A stretch of DNA of 64,000 nt, taken from assembly GCA_014381825.1 (NCBI GenBank), contig JACNKX010000107.1:1-64000 (forward strand). Reading direction: 5' to 3'. The translations under genes were made by a program, and so were the position numbers. Shown here piece by piece: positions 18,854 to 27,469 of this stretch. The stretch's first letter is position 1. Each line of letters begins with the position of its first letter. The notes below the pieces were generated by a model. That model made no database searches, was not told where the DNA came from, and worked only from the letters and a program-made list of their open reading frames with translations. Source of the DNA: Planctomycetota bacterium (GTDB lineage: Bacteria; Planctomycetota; Planctomycetia; Pirellulales; Pirellulaceae).

Positions 18854-20281
18854 TCAAACGAGTTCGCGAATTGGTTCGCCGTCGGGTAGCACGGGGATGG
18901 GGCGGCCTTCTCGCGTGACTGTGTGATCCGTCGGGTTGATGCCTAGATGACGATAGATCGTCGCCAACACATCGGTCGGCGAAACGGGACGAGTTGCCGG
19001 GACTTCGCCTTTGCTGGTTGAAGTGCCAATGACTTGCCCAACCTTCAGGCCGCCGCCGGCCATTAGGATGCTCATCAACGAACCCCAGTGATCGCGACCT
19101 CCAGTTGCGTTGACGCGTGGAGTACGACCGAATTCGCCCCACACGACGAGTAACACTTTGCGATCCAGACCGCGTTCATATAGGTCGTTGATGAGCGCGG
19201 CAAGCATCTGATCCAAGGGAGGTCCCGTGATATCCATGCCGCGCGATGGCCCCTCCGAGCCGTCCGTCGGGCGATCGTCGTTGACGATATTGAGATGCCA
19301 GTCCCAGCAGAGCGAATCGGGTGCGGTGTTCATGGTGACGAAAGTCACGCCGGCCTCGACCAACCGTCTGGCTAATAATCCCATCTGGCCCCAGCGATGC
19401 AAGCCATACTTCTCGCGAGTCGCCTTTGATTCGCGGCTCAGATCAAAAGCCTGCCGAGCTTCACCCGTCGTAATCATCCGCAGCGCCGTGCGGTTAAATT
19501 GATCGACACCGTCGAGCGATCCGGTGCTGTCGACTCGACGTTCGAGCCGATCCAATGCGTCCAACAACGACTTGCGGTCGCTCGTTCTGTCGATCGTTAC
19601 GCCGTCAGCTAACTTCAAGTTCGACGTTGCCGCCGTGACTTTGCCGGGATCAAAAGCGTCATGAAACGGATCTTGTCGAGTGACGAACGGCGAATGAGCC
19701 ACACCCAAATGTCCTGAGCCCATCACTGCAGCGATCACCGGGTTGCGAGTGAACTCTTCGGAGAGCAAGACATAGCCAGGCAAACCGGGATCATTCGGGC
19801 CTCGGAAGCGAGAGGCGATCGCGCCGGACGATGGATGCGTCGGTGTGCCCGTCGTTCCTGGATAGCCGGTCGACAACCAATGTGCTCCGACGAAATGCCC
19901 GTTCGTGGCATGCGTCACTGTACGAATGATCGCCGCGCGATCGATCACCTGCGCCGTCTTCGCCATCTTCTCGCAAAACAATACGCCAGGAAGTTTCGTC
20001 GAGATGGCGGAATACGGCCCACGAAATTCCGCCGGCGCGTCGGGCTTGGGATCAAATGTTTCGAACTGACTCGGGCCGCCACCAAGCCAGATCTGGATGA
20101 CTGCTGTGTCTTGCTTGTCGACCGCCGGCGTCGCAGCGCACGCTTGCATACGCAGAACATCCGCCAATGTCACCGACGTGCCGCCCGCCAACAAACTACA
20201 CTCGAGAAAGCGGCGGCGCGATTGACGAGTTCTGGGATTGTACTTTGACACAAGGACTTCCAGCTTATACTGTGAATCCAT
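18854..20281 (-). CDS. DUF1501 domain-containing protein
   Basis: SRRRFLECSLLAGG; GGPSQFETFDPKPDAPAEFRGPYSAI; GEFGRTPRVNATGGRDHWGSLMS. Confidence 0.92.
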   Translation of the reverse strand: MDSQYKLEVLVSKYNPRTRQSRRRFLECSLLAGGTSVTLADVLRMQACAATPAVDKQDTAVIQIWLGGGPSQFETFDPKPDAPAEFRGPYSAISTKLPGVLFCEKMAKTAQVIDRAAIIRTVTHATNGHFVGAHWLSTGYPGTTGTPTHPSSGAIASRFRGPNDPGLPGYVLLSEEFTRNPVIAAVMGSGHLGVAHSPFVTRQDPFHDAFDPGKVTAATSNLKLADGVTIDRTSDRKSLLDALDRLERRVDSTGSLDGVDQFNRTALRMITTGEARQAFDLSRESKATREKYGLHRWGQMGLLARRLVEAGVTFVTMNTAPDSLCWDWHLNIVNDDRPTDGSEGPSRGMDITGPPLDQMLAALINDLYERGLDRKVLLVVWGEFGRTPRVNATGGRDHWGSLMSILMAGGGLKVGQVIGTSTSKGEVPATRPVSPTDVLATIYRHLGINPTDHTVTREGRPIPVLPDGEPIRELV

Positions 20282-20356
20282 CGACGTGGGTTGATGTTAC
20301 CGACGGCCCACGCCTTCTGCAATACAAAACATACATACAACGGCGAAAGGCGCGAA

Positions 20357-22819
20357 ATGCACGAAAGGTCGATCCCGATTCCTCTCGTGGTTTTCGTGTC
20401 TTTCGTGGTAAGCGCTGCTTCAACGTTCGCTGCGGCACCGAATCCAGTCTTGAATTCGGTTTTCCCACCCGGGGGCTCCGTTGGAGAGTCGGTCGAAGTC
20501 ACCATCGCGGGTAGCGCGCTAGACGGAGTCACCGCGTTACGCTGCAGCGCTCCCGGCATTAGCTTCGAGCAAGTCGAGAGCAAGAAGAACCAGTTCCGTG
20601 TAAGCATCGCGCCCGATACGCCGCTCGGATATTACGACCTACGAGCGATTTGCAACAACGGACTCAGTTCGCCCCGGCCTTTTGTCATTGGAAATCGTCC
20701 CGAGCAGTTGGAGCCTGAAGCGAACGAAGATCTGCAAGCGGCTCCGTTAGTGCCCCTGAACACGGTCATCAATGGTCGGATCGACAAGCCGGCGGACTTA
20801 GATTGTTTTCGCTTCGAGGCACGGCAAGGGCAACGCGTACTGATCGAATGCGCGGCGGAACGCATCGACTCGCAACTGCGAGCCGTGTTGGAGGTCTTCG
20901 ACCACCAGGGGCAACATCTTCTCTCCAGTCGAGGCTACTTCGGTGTTGATCCCTTGATCGACTTTCGCGTTCCCGCCGACGGAGCGTACATCGTCAAGAT
21001 TTACGACCTGACATACACCGGCAGTCCCGATCACTATTACCGAATCGACATCGATACAGGACCACGCGTTGCCTTCGCGATCCCAACGGTCGTTCAACAA
21101 GGCAAGTCAGCACAAGTGACACTCTACGGTTGGAACCTGACAACTCAAGAAGCAAGTGTTGCTGCTCAACAATCCGATTCTTCATTCGACCAGATCGAAG
21201 TTGACATTCCGGTCGACATGGTCCGCGAAGCGTGGCCGCTGCTATTCAGAATGCAGCCGGCGCAAGCATCAATCCGAGGCTTTACCTATCATTTACCGTG
21301 CAGTCATGCGCCCGTGCTAATCAGCGTGACGGACGTTCCTGTTGCGACGGACGAATCCAACAATCACTCGCCGGACACGGCGAAGCAAATCGTCTATCCA
21401 TGTGAAGTGAGCGGGCAGCTCGCTGCGGGCGCTGAGCAAGACTGGTTTGCGATCGACGCCCGTCGTGGCGAAGTGCTGTACATCGAAGGCATCTCGCAAC
21501 GCATTAACTCGCCAGCGGACCTAGACGTGCGAGTGCTCGATGCAACTGCGCAGCAGGAGCTAGTCCGATTCGGCGACGAGGTCCGAAACATCGGCGGCAA
21601 ATCGTTTCCGACAAATCACCTTGATCCGGCTGGTCGCTGGCGCGTTCCTGCTGATGGTCGATATTTGATTCTGGTCCGCGATGTGATCGGCGGATCGCAG
21701 TCAGATCCGCGGCGGACTTATCGACTGAGTATTCGGCGCGAAGAGCCAGATGTTAGTTTGGCGGTTGTTCCCCATCGCGGTGACCCCGCAGGCGTGAACG
21801 TGAATCGAGGCGGTCGAACACTGCTGGATCTGATTGCGTTACGTCGTCGCGGACTTAGCGATTCGATTCGAGTGTCGGCCAAGAACCTGGCAGCGGGCAT
21901 CACGTGTCCTGACGTCTGGTTGGGACCTGGAGTTGATCGAGCGCCATTGGTGATCTCTGCGGAACCAGGCGCTCCCGAGTTTGTGGGCGAACTGGCCTTG
22001 GAAGGGATCGCCGACATGACCTTGTCGCGACAAGTTCGTGGCGGCGTTGTCGTAAGGAGTGGATCGCCGAACGGTTGGGGCCGTCTTACGTCGGAAATCC
22101 CGTTGGCGATCACGGGCGACGCACCCATCCAGATCAGCGCCAACGGCCACGAGACGCGCGACCATCAGCTGTATGGCGAACTCGAGGTGAGACACTCGCC
22201 CGGAAGCATTCTCGACGTAGCGGTTTACGTCCAGCGAAGTGATACCGGTCATCAAGCGGAGTTGAAACTGACCGGCGTCGGTCTGCCCGACTTGATCGAC
22301 AACCAAGCAGTAACAATTCCACCTGGGAACGACAAAGGTTACATCAGTTTCTACTTGCCCCCGAGTTTGCCAGTGGGTCGTTATAGCGTCGCGGTACAAG
22401 GTGAAACGACCGTCCCGATTTCAGATGGGAAGACGGAGGCCGTGATTGTTTACAGTAACGTGGTCACGTTCGAAGTTCATCAGCCGGCATTTCACATTGA
22501 AATTGATCGTTTCGCCCCGCAGCGGATTAAGCGAGGCGAAGTCCTCCAGGTCAACTACTCCGCTCATCGCCTCAACGGCTTCATAACCAAGATTCATACG
22601 GAACTTGCCCAGCCAGGCATGGTAACCGACGTCGTTGGGCTCCGCGGTCGCGGGGTGACTTTCGTTGGCCAGACAGAAACGGGAACGATCCAGATTATCG
22701 CCAATGATGACGCTCCCTTGGGGCAACAACCGTTTTTAAGGCTCTACGGCGTAGGCGTGCTGGAAGATAAACCGCTATTTCACGGTAGCTGTTTTCTGAA
22801 TTTGGAGGTCGTCGAGTAG
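20357..22819 (+). CDS. PPC (pre-peptidase C-terminal)-domain secreted protein
   Basis: Signal peptide MHERSIPIPLVVFVSFVVSAASTFAA; VFPPGGSVGESVEVTIAGSALDGV; DLDCFRFEARQGQRVLIECAAERI; EQDWFAIDARRGEVLYIEG. Gene order PPC, DUF1549/1553, DUF1501. Confidence 0.8.
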   Translation: MHERSIPIPLVVFVSFVVSAASTFAAAPNPVLNSVFPPGGSVGESVEVTIAGSALDGVTALRCSAPGISFEQVESKKNQFRVSIAPDTPLGYYDLRAICNNGLSSPRPFVIGNRPEQLEPEANEDLQAAPLVPLNTVINGRIDKPADLDCFRFEARQGQRVLIECAAERIDSQLRAVLEVFDHQGQHLLSSRGYFGVDPLIDFRVPADGAYIVKIYDLTYTGSPDHYYRIDIDTGPRVAFAIPTVVQQGKSAQVTLYGWNLTTQEASVAAQQSDSSFDQIEVDIPVDMVREAWPLLFRMQPAQASIRGFTYHLPCSHAPVLISVTDVPVATDESNNHSPDTAKQIVYPCEVSGQLAAGAEQDWFAIDARRGEVLYIEGISQRINSPADLDVRVLDATAQQELVRFGDEVRNIGGKSFPTNHLDPAGRWRVPADGRYLILVRDVIGGSQSDPRRTYRLSIRREEPDVSLAVVPHRGDPAGVNVNRGGRTLLDLIALRRRGLSDSIRVSAKNLAAGITCPDVWLGPGVDRAPLVISAEPGAPEFVGELALEGIADMTLSRQVRGGVVVRSGSPNGWGRLTSEIPLAITGDAPIQISANGHETRDHQLYGELEVRHSPGSILDVAVYVQRSDTGHQAELKLTGVGLPDLIDNQAVTIPPGNDKGYISFYLPPSLPVGRYSVAVQGETTVPISDGKTEAVIVYSNVVTFEVHQPAFHIEIDRFAPQRIKRGEVLQVNYSAHRLNGFITKIHTELAQPGMVTDVVGLRGRGVTFVGQTETGTIQIIANDDAPLGQQPFLRLYGVGVLEDKPLFHGSCFLNLEVVE

Positions 22820-22888
22820 AAATCGCAACGAATTTGAAGTTCCGTTCTTGTGTCGCGACTTGCTAAACTAAGTTCTGTTTCAAAACTC

Positions 22889-22942
22889 GTAGCAGAAGTC
22901 GTGAGACTTCTGATTTCTCGAAAGTCTTACGACTTCCGCTAC
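22889..22942. repeat. imperfect inverted repeat GTAGCAGAAGTCGTGAGACTTC ... GAAAGTCTTACGACTTCCGCTAC
   Basis: Arms at 22889-22910 and 22920-22942; ends 18 nt before the TTG start at 22961. Confidence 0.75.
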
Positions 22943-22960
22943 CCATAAAATGAGTAACCC

Positions 22961-25459
22961 TTGAACGGTCTCACCTTGAACTCGCTGATCCCAATAATAC
23001 TGACCTTCAGCGTCAGTCTGGGTGGGACTGCGCTCGACGCGGCAGAGGCGGTTCGAGTTGAGCCGGCGCAAGTGCATCTGCATCCTAGCGGGACACAGCA
23101 GTTGCTGCTGTCGCAGATCGGCGAGCGTGAGGTCGACAGAACTACATCCGCGCAATATGTATCCGCCGACTCCAAAGTGGCAGTCGTTTCCGAAGACGGC
23201 CTTATCCGCGCCCTAACCGCAGGCACGACCAATATCGAGGTACGCGTCGGCGGGAACATCGAACGAGTTCAGGTCGTTGTTGCGCCGGATGATGTGGAGC
23301 CGCCGATTCGCTTCGCAACCGACGTTGTCCCAGTTCTGACAAAACTCGGTTGCAACAGTGGCGGATGTCACGGTAAAGCGACAGGACAGAACGGATTCAA
23401 GTTGTCGTTGCTCGGCTTTGAGCCAAGTTTCGATTATTTGGCCATCGTCAAAGAAGCACGCGGTCGTAGACTCTTTCTCGGCGATGCAGATCGAAGCCTG
23501 TTGTTGATGAAGGCGACGGCAACCGTGCCGCATGGGGGCGGTCGCCGGCTGGAGGTCGCAAGCGATGATTACCGTATACTCAGACGTTGGATCGCACGTG
23601 GCGCTGCTCCGCTGCTCGAAGACGAACCAGTGCTGGAACAGATCGAGCTATCGCCTCGTCAGCGAGTCGTGTCGATCGAGTCCAGACAACAACTACTCGT
23701 CACGGCTCGCTTCTCCGATGGCACGTCGCGCGACGTCACACGGCAAGCGGTTTATCAATCGAACGAGCCAGAGATTGCGACGGTCGAGCCAAATGGGCTC
23801 GTCGAGACACATTCAAAGAACGGGCTGTTCGCCGTCATGGTCCGTTTCGGCGGCAAGATCACAACATTTCATGCGGCGGTGCCGTTCGAATCCGACAGCC
23901 GTCGCGCGGCGCTAGTACAAGAGCGCCTCGATGAATTGAAACAGCAAATTGGCGAGTCTCAATTTGCAACTTCACAGCTCGACCAACTCATGGTTCGGCA
24001 ATGGCGACGGTTGGGCATCGCGCCTTCTGACCCGACCAACGACGAAACTTTTATTCGACGAGCAACTGTCGACATTTGCGGTACGTTGCCTACACCCGAA
24101 GAGATCACCGCGTATCTAGCGGACGATCGTGCAGACAAGCGAGCGCAGCTGATCGATCGTCTGTTGGAGCGGCCGGAGTACGCCAGCTATTTCGCGCTCA
24201 AGTGGGCTGACATTCTTCGCAACCGTGGTGCCGGATACTCAACGAGCAAGCAACGTTCCGGCACGACGTTTTTCGCAGGATGGATTCGCGACTCCCTCGC
24301 CGCCAACAAGCCCTACGATCAATTCGTCTCGGAAATTCTCACCGCCAGCGGCAGGCAAAACGAGAATGCGCCTGCGATCTGGTACCGCTCGGTGCGAACA
24401 CAGACAGATTATGTCGAGTCGGTTGCTCAGGCATTTCTTGGTGTGCGGATTCAATGTGCGCAGTGCCACCATCATCCCTTCGAACGTTGGAGCCAAGGCG
24501 ACTACTACGGATTGGCCGCCGTCTTTGCCCGCGTCGGTCGCAAAGGCGGATTCGCCGACGCTGAAGTGCCGACCAACGAGATCATCTATCTCAAAGATCA
24601 GGGCGATGTCTTTCATCCGCGTTCTGGTGAATTGGTTCCTCCGAAAGCTTTGGGCGGTCCAGCATTTCAGCTCACCCGCTACGACGATCCACGGCAGCGG
24701 TTTGCCGGCTGGATGACCAGCTCCAACAATCCTTTCTTTGCCCGCACGATGGCCAATCGAATGTGGGCTCATTTTCTCGGGCGCGGGATCATCCATCCGA
24801 TCGACGATGCTCGCAGCACGAATCCACCCTCGAATCCCGAATTGCTCGATGCGCTCGCCGCAGAGTTTATCGCGAGCGGTTACGACATGAAGCATCTTAT
24901 TCGGTTGATTTGCAACTCCTACTCGTACAGGCTGGACTCGGCTCCGACCGAGCTGAATCAAGATGACACGCAGACGTTTGCACGATTCTATCCACGACGC
25001 CTGACTGCTGAAGTGCTGCTCGATGGAATCAGTCACGTGCTGGAAGTTCCCACGCAATTCGCCAAGCTACCGGCTGGGACGCGAGCGATCGAGTTACCTG
25101 ATGAAAATGTACCGGTTAGTTTTCTTGACGTATTCGGTCGTCCCGCGCGAACGTCCGCCTGTGAATGCGAAAGAGTCGACGCGCCGAGTCTGGCACAGGC
25201 GTTAACTCTGATCAACTCCCAGGAAGTGCAACGCAAACTGACTGCCAAAGATGGCTATGCCGCGAGTTTGGTGATCAGCGAGTCACCACTGGACCAGAAT
25301 ATCAATGATATCTTTCGACGTGTACTCGGTCGGCTGCCGCAGGGCGAAGAACTTGAGACAGCGAAGGCGTTCCTTGAGTCAGAAGAAGATATGGGAGAAG
25401 CGTACCGATCCTTGCTATGGTCGTTGTTGGCGACGAACGAATTCATGTTTAATCACTAG
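22961..25459 (+). CDS. DUF1549/DUF1553 protein with N-terminal Big2 Ig-like domain and heme-type motifs (TTG start)
   Basis: VEPAQVHLHPSGTQQLLL...VSEDGLIRALTAGTTNIEVRVGG; LGCNSGGCHGKATGQNGFKLSLLGFEP; IQCAQCHHHPFERWSQGDYYGLAAVF; WAHFLGRGIIHPIDDARSTNPPSNPELLDALA. Confidence 0.9.
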   Translation: MNGLTLNSLIPIILTFSVSLGGTALDAAEAVRVEPAQVHLHPSGTQQLLLSQIGEREVDRTTSAQYVSADSKVAVVSEDGLIRALTAGTTNIEVRVGGNIERVQVVVAPDDVEPPIRFATDVVPVLTKLGCNSGGCHGKATGQNGFKLSLLGFEPSFDYLAIVKEARGRRLFLGDADRSLLLMKATATVPHGGGRRLEVASDDYRILRRWIARGAAPLLEDEPVLEQIELSPRQRVVSIESRQQLLVTARFSDGTSRDVTRQAVYQSNEPEIATVEPNGLVETHSKNGLFAVMVRFGGKITTFHAAVPFESDSRRAALVQERLDELKQQIGESQFATSQLDQLMVRQWRRLGIAPSDPTNDETFIRRATVDICGTLPTPEEITAYLADDRADKRAQLIDRLLERPEYASYFALKWADILRNRGAGYSTSKQRSGTTFFAGWIRDSLAANKPYDQFVSEILTASGRQNENAPAIWYRSVRTQTDYVESVAQAFLGVRIQCAQCHHHPFERWSQGDYYGLAAVFARVGRKGGFADAEVPTNEIIYLKDQGDVFHPRSGELVPPKALGGPAFQLTRYDDPRQRFAGWMTSSNNPFFARTMANRMWAHFLGRGIIHPIDDARSTNPPSNPELLDALAAEFIASGYDMKHLIRLICNSYSYRLDSAPTELNQDDTQTFARFYPRRLTAEVLLDGISHVLEVPTQFAKLPAGTRAIELPDENVPVSFLDVFGRPARTSACECERVDAPSLAQALTLINSQEVQRKLTAKDGYAASLVISESPLDQNINDIFRRVLGRLPQGEELETAKAFLESEEDMGEAYRSLLWSLLATNEFMFNH

Positions 25460-25495
25460 CGCAGCGTCCTAACTAAAGCGGGAATTGTACCATTT

Positions 25496-25547
25496 GTTGG
25501 AGTACAGCCTTGAGGCTGAAGAAGCACGCCAAAGCGTGGACTCCAAC
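25496..25547. repeat. intergenic hairpin element, gttggagtacagcc...aaagcgtggactccaac type
   Basis: Near-complementary ends GTTGGAGTACA / TGGACTCCAAC; a second copy lies at 50264-50337. Confidence 0.75.
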
Positions 25548-25644
25548 ATGCGCCGCAATCCTCAACCAAAGCGTTGACAGAGGACTAGTGCCCGATACTG
25601 AAGTTGCCAATTGATGGAGCCAGAATTGTTCCCATCTTCACTCG

Positions 25645-25866
25645 TTACCGCAACGCGGTTAGATTCCAAAGCCCAGAGTCGCGACGTTTCGTCGCGCACC
25701 CTGGGATCGGTGGACGACAACTCTACGTACGCTGAAGGCGTTACACAAATCGTAGGGCGGTGCCAATTGTCTAACGCTTTCAGCGTAAGCGAGTCGTTGT
25801 GTTTCTGCCCCAGGGTGCGCGGAACACCGCGACTCTGGGCTTTGGAATCTAACCGCTTCGCGGTAA
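25645..25866. repeat. 222-bp nested inverted repeat (MITE-like)
   Basis: Outer arms 25645-25683 and 25828-25866 (39 bp, 2 mismatches); inner arms CGCGCACCCTGGG (25693) and CCCAGGGTGCGCG (25809); further inner pair around TACGCTGAAGGCGTTA / TAACGCTTTCAGCGTA. Confidence 0.9.
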
Positions 25867-25976
25867 AGCTAGGCAAAACTTCATTCTCATCTATTAATCA
25901 ACTCACGAACGTGGCACTAGGCTACTGAATGGACGGAGTCCCACACCGTCCTACGGACGACGCACCGGAGAAACCC

Positions 25977-27305
25977 ATGTTGCATATTGACGGAAGTCCC
26001 TTCAGAAACTGTGATGGCGTAACGCGTCGCAACTTCCTGCAACTCGGTGCGCCTCTACTTGGGCTTGGTCTGGCCGATCTATTGCGGCTCGAATCTCATG
26101 CATCACAAGCTCGGAAGCCGATCAGCAAGAAGGCGATCGTTGTGTTTTGGACGCACGGCGGCATGAGCCAGCAAGATACGTATGATATGAAACCGGATGC
26201 GCCGGCTGAGTATCGCGGGATGTACACACCGATCAAGACAAGCGCACCGGGCATCGTTGTCGGCGAGCGGTTTCCATTGCAAGCGAAGGTGATGCATCAC
26301 TTGTCGTTGGTGCGGTCGGTGCATCACGAGAATGGTATTCACGCTCCCTCGGCTCACTGGATGCAAACCGGTTACTTCGGTCCGACGCTGGCTCGAATCG
26401 CTCAACAAAATCCCTCATTCGGTTCGGTCGTCTCACGATCGTTGGGCCCCCGCGATCCGCAAATGCCGGCTTACGTCGCTGTTCCAAAAGCGGAAGCGTT
26501 TGGATACCAACGCGCACATTACTTAGGAAAAGCATTCAATCCATTCGATGTCGGAGCCGATCCGAATGCTAAAGACTTCACGGTTCCCAACCTGTCGTTG
26601 CCGGGCGATTTGCAGTTAAAGAGCGTTAACTCACGCCGTAAACTGCTCGCGAAGTTCGATACGATTCGCCGCGACATCGACAAGAGTGGCGTGATGGAAG
26701 GGCTTGATACGTTCAAGGCACAAGCGCTTGATATGGTGGCAGGCGATCGCGTACGAGATGCATTCGACATCTCGAAGGAAGACCCGAATCTGCGCGATAA
26801 GTATGGCCGCCATCAATACGGGCAGAGCGCGCTACTGGCTCGCAGATTGATCGAAGCAGGCAGCCGCTGCATTACGGTTAACACCGGCTACTGGGACCAC
26901 CACAACAATATCGAACCGGGACTAGAGGAGCATCTTCCGCCCTTGGATCGCGCCATCGCGAGCTTGGTCGAAGACTTGGAGAATCGCGGAATGCTGAACG
27001 ATGTGTTGATCTATTGCGCCGGCGAGTTCGGTCGCACACCCCGTATCAATGGCCACGCGGGCCGCGATCATTGGTCAAACTGCTTCACGGTGATGCTCGC
27101 CGGTGGAGGGATTCAAGGCGGTCGAGTCGTTGGAGCCAGCGAGAAGTATGGCGGCGGTGTTAAAGAACGGCTGGCTACACCGCTCGATGTGTTGGCCACA
27201 ATCTACGGTCGACTCGGGATTCCGCTCGACACCCATTACGATGACGATGCCGGTCGTCCAACCAGCATCGTCGATGGCGGCAAACCGATCCGCGAGCTGC
27301 TCTGA
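25977..27305 (+). CDS. DUF1501 domain-containing protein
   Basis: CDGVTRRNFLQLGAPLLGLGLADLL; GGMSQQDTYDMKPDAPAEYRGMYTPI; GEFGRTPRINGHAGRDHWSNCF. The ORF opens at 25929. Confidence 0.92.
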   Translation: MLHIDGSPFRNCDGVTRRNFLQLGAPLLGLGLADLLRLESHASQARKPISKKAIVVFWTHGGMSQQDTYDMKPDAPAEYRGMYTPIKTSAPGIVVGERFPLQAKVMHHLSLVRSVHHENGIHAPSAHWMQTGYFGPTLARIAQQNPSFGSVVSRSLGPRDPQMPAYVAVPKAEAFGYQRAHYLGKAFNPFDVGADPNAKDFTVPNLSLPGDLQLKSVNSRRKLLAKFDTIRRDIDKSGVMEGLDTFKAQALDMVAGDRVRDAFDISKEDPNLRDKYGRHQYGQSALLARRLIEAGSRCITVNTGYWDHHNNIEPGLEEHLPPLDRAIASLVEDLENRGMLNDVLIYCAGEFGRTPRINGHAGRDHWSNCFTVMLAGGGIQGGRVVGASEKYGGGVKERLATPLDVLATIYGRLGIPLDTHYDDDAGRPTSIVDGGKPIRELL

Positions 27306-27342
27306 CGCAATGGTGGAGCACTGAAACACCGATTGTCATGAA

Positions 27343-27417
27343 GGGTGGCTGGGGTCGAGTCTTCGAGCCCCCAGTGATTGCACTTCTGGGGGCTCGAAGA
27401 CTCGACCCCAGCCACCC
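27343..27417. repeat. perfect 32-bp-arm palindrome between convergent genes
   Basis: GGGTGGCTGGGGTCGAGTCTTCGAGCCCCCAG / 11-nt loop / exact reverse complement. Confidence 0.95.
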
Positions 27418-27469
27418 GTGATCTACCGTTAATGGGGCTTGTCGAACAACCATCGCACCCGCAGCAACA

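Noticed and set aside
24239-25057. 272-aa minus-strand ORF
   Set aside because: Antisense shadow of the DUF1549/DUF1553 gene, which has clear family motifs; the shadow shows no domain signature.
25562-25928. ORFs of 104 and 105 aa (RLDSKAQSRG...RLWALESNRVAV)
   Set aside because: Both are read through the 222-bp palindromic repeat; their mirrored peptides follow from repeat symmetry, so I treat them as non-coding.
27343-27417. Rho-independent terminator
   Set aside because: No U-tract follows either arm, and perfect 32-bp arms are longer than typical terminators; kept as a repeat of unknown function.
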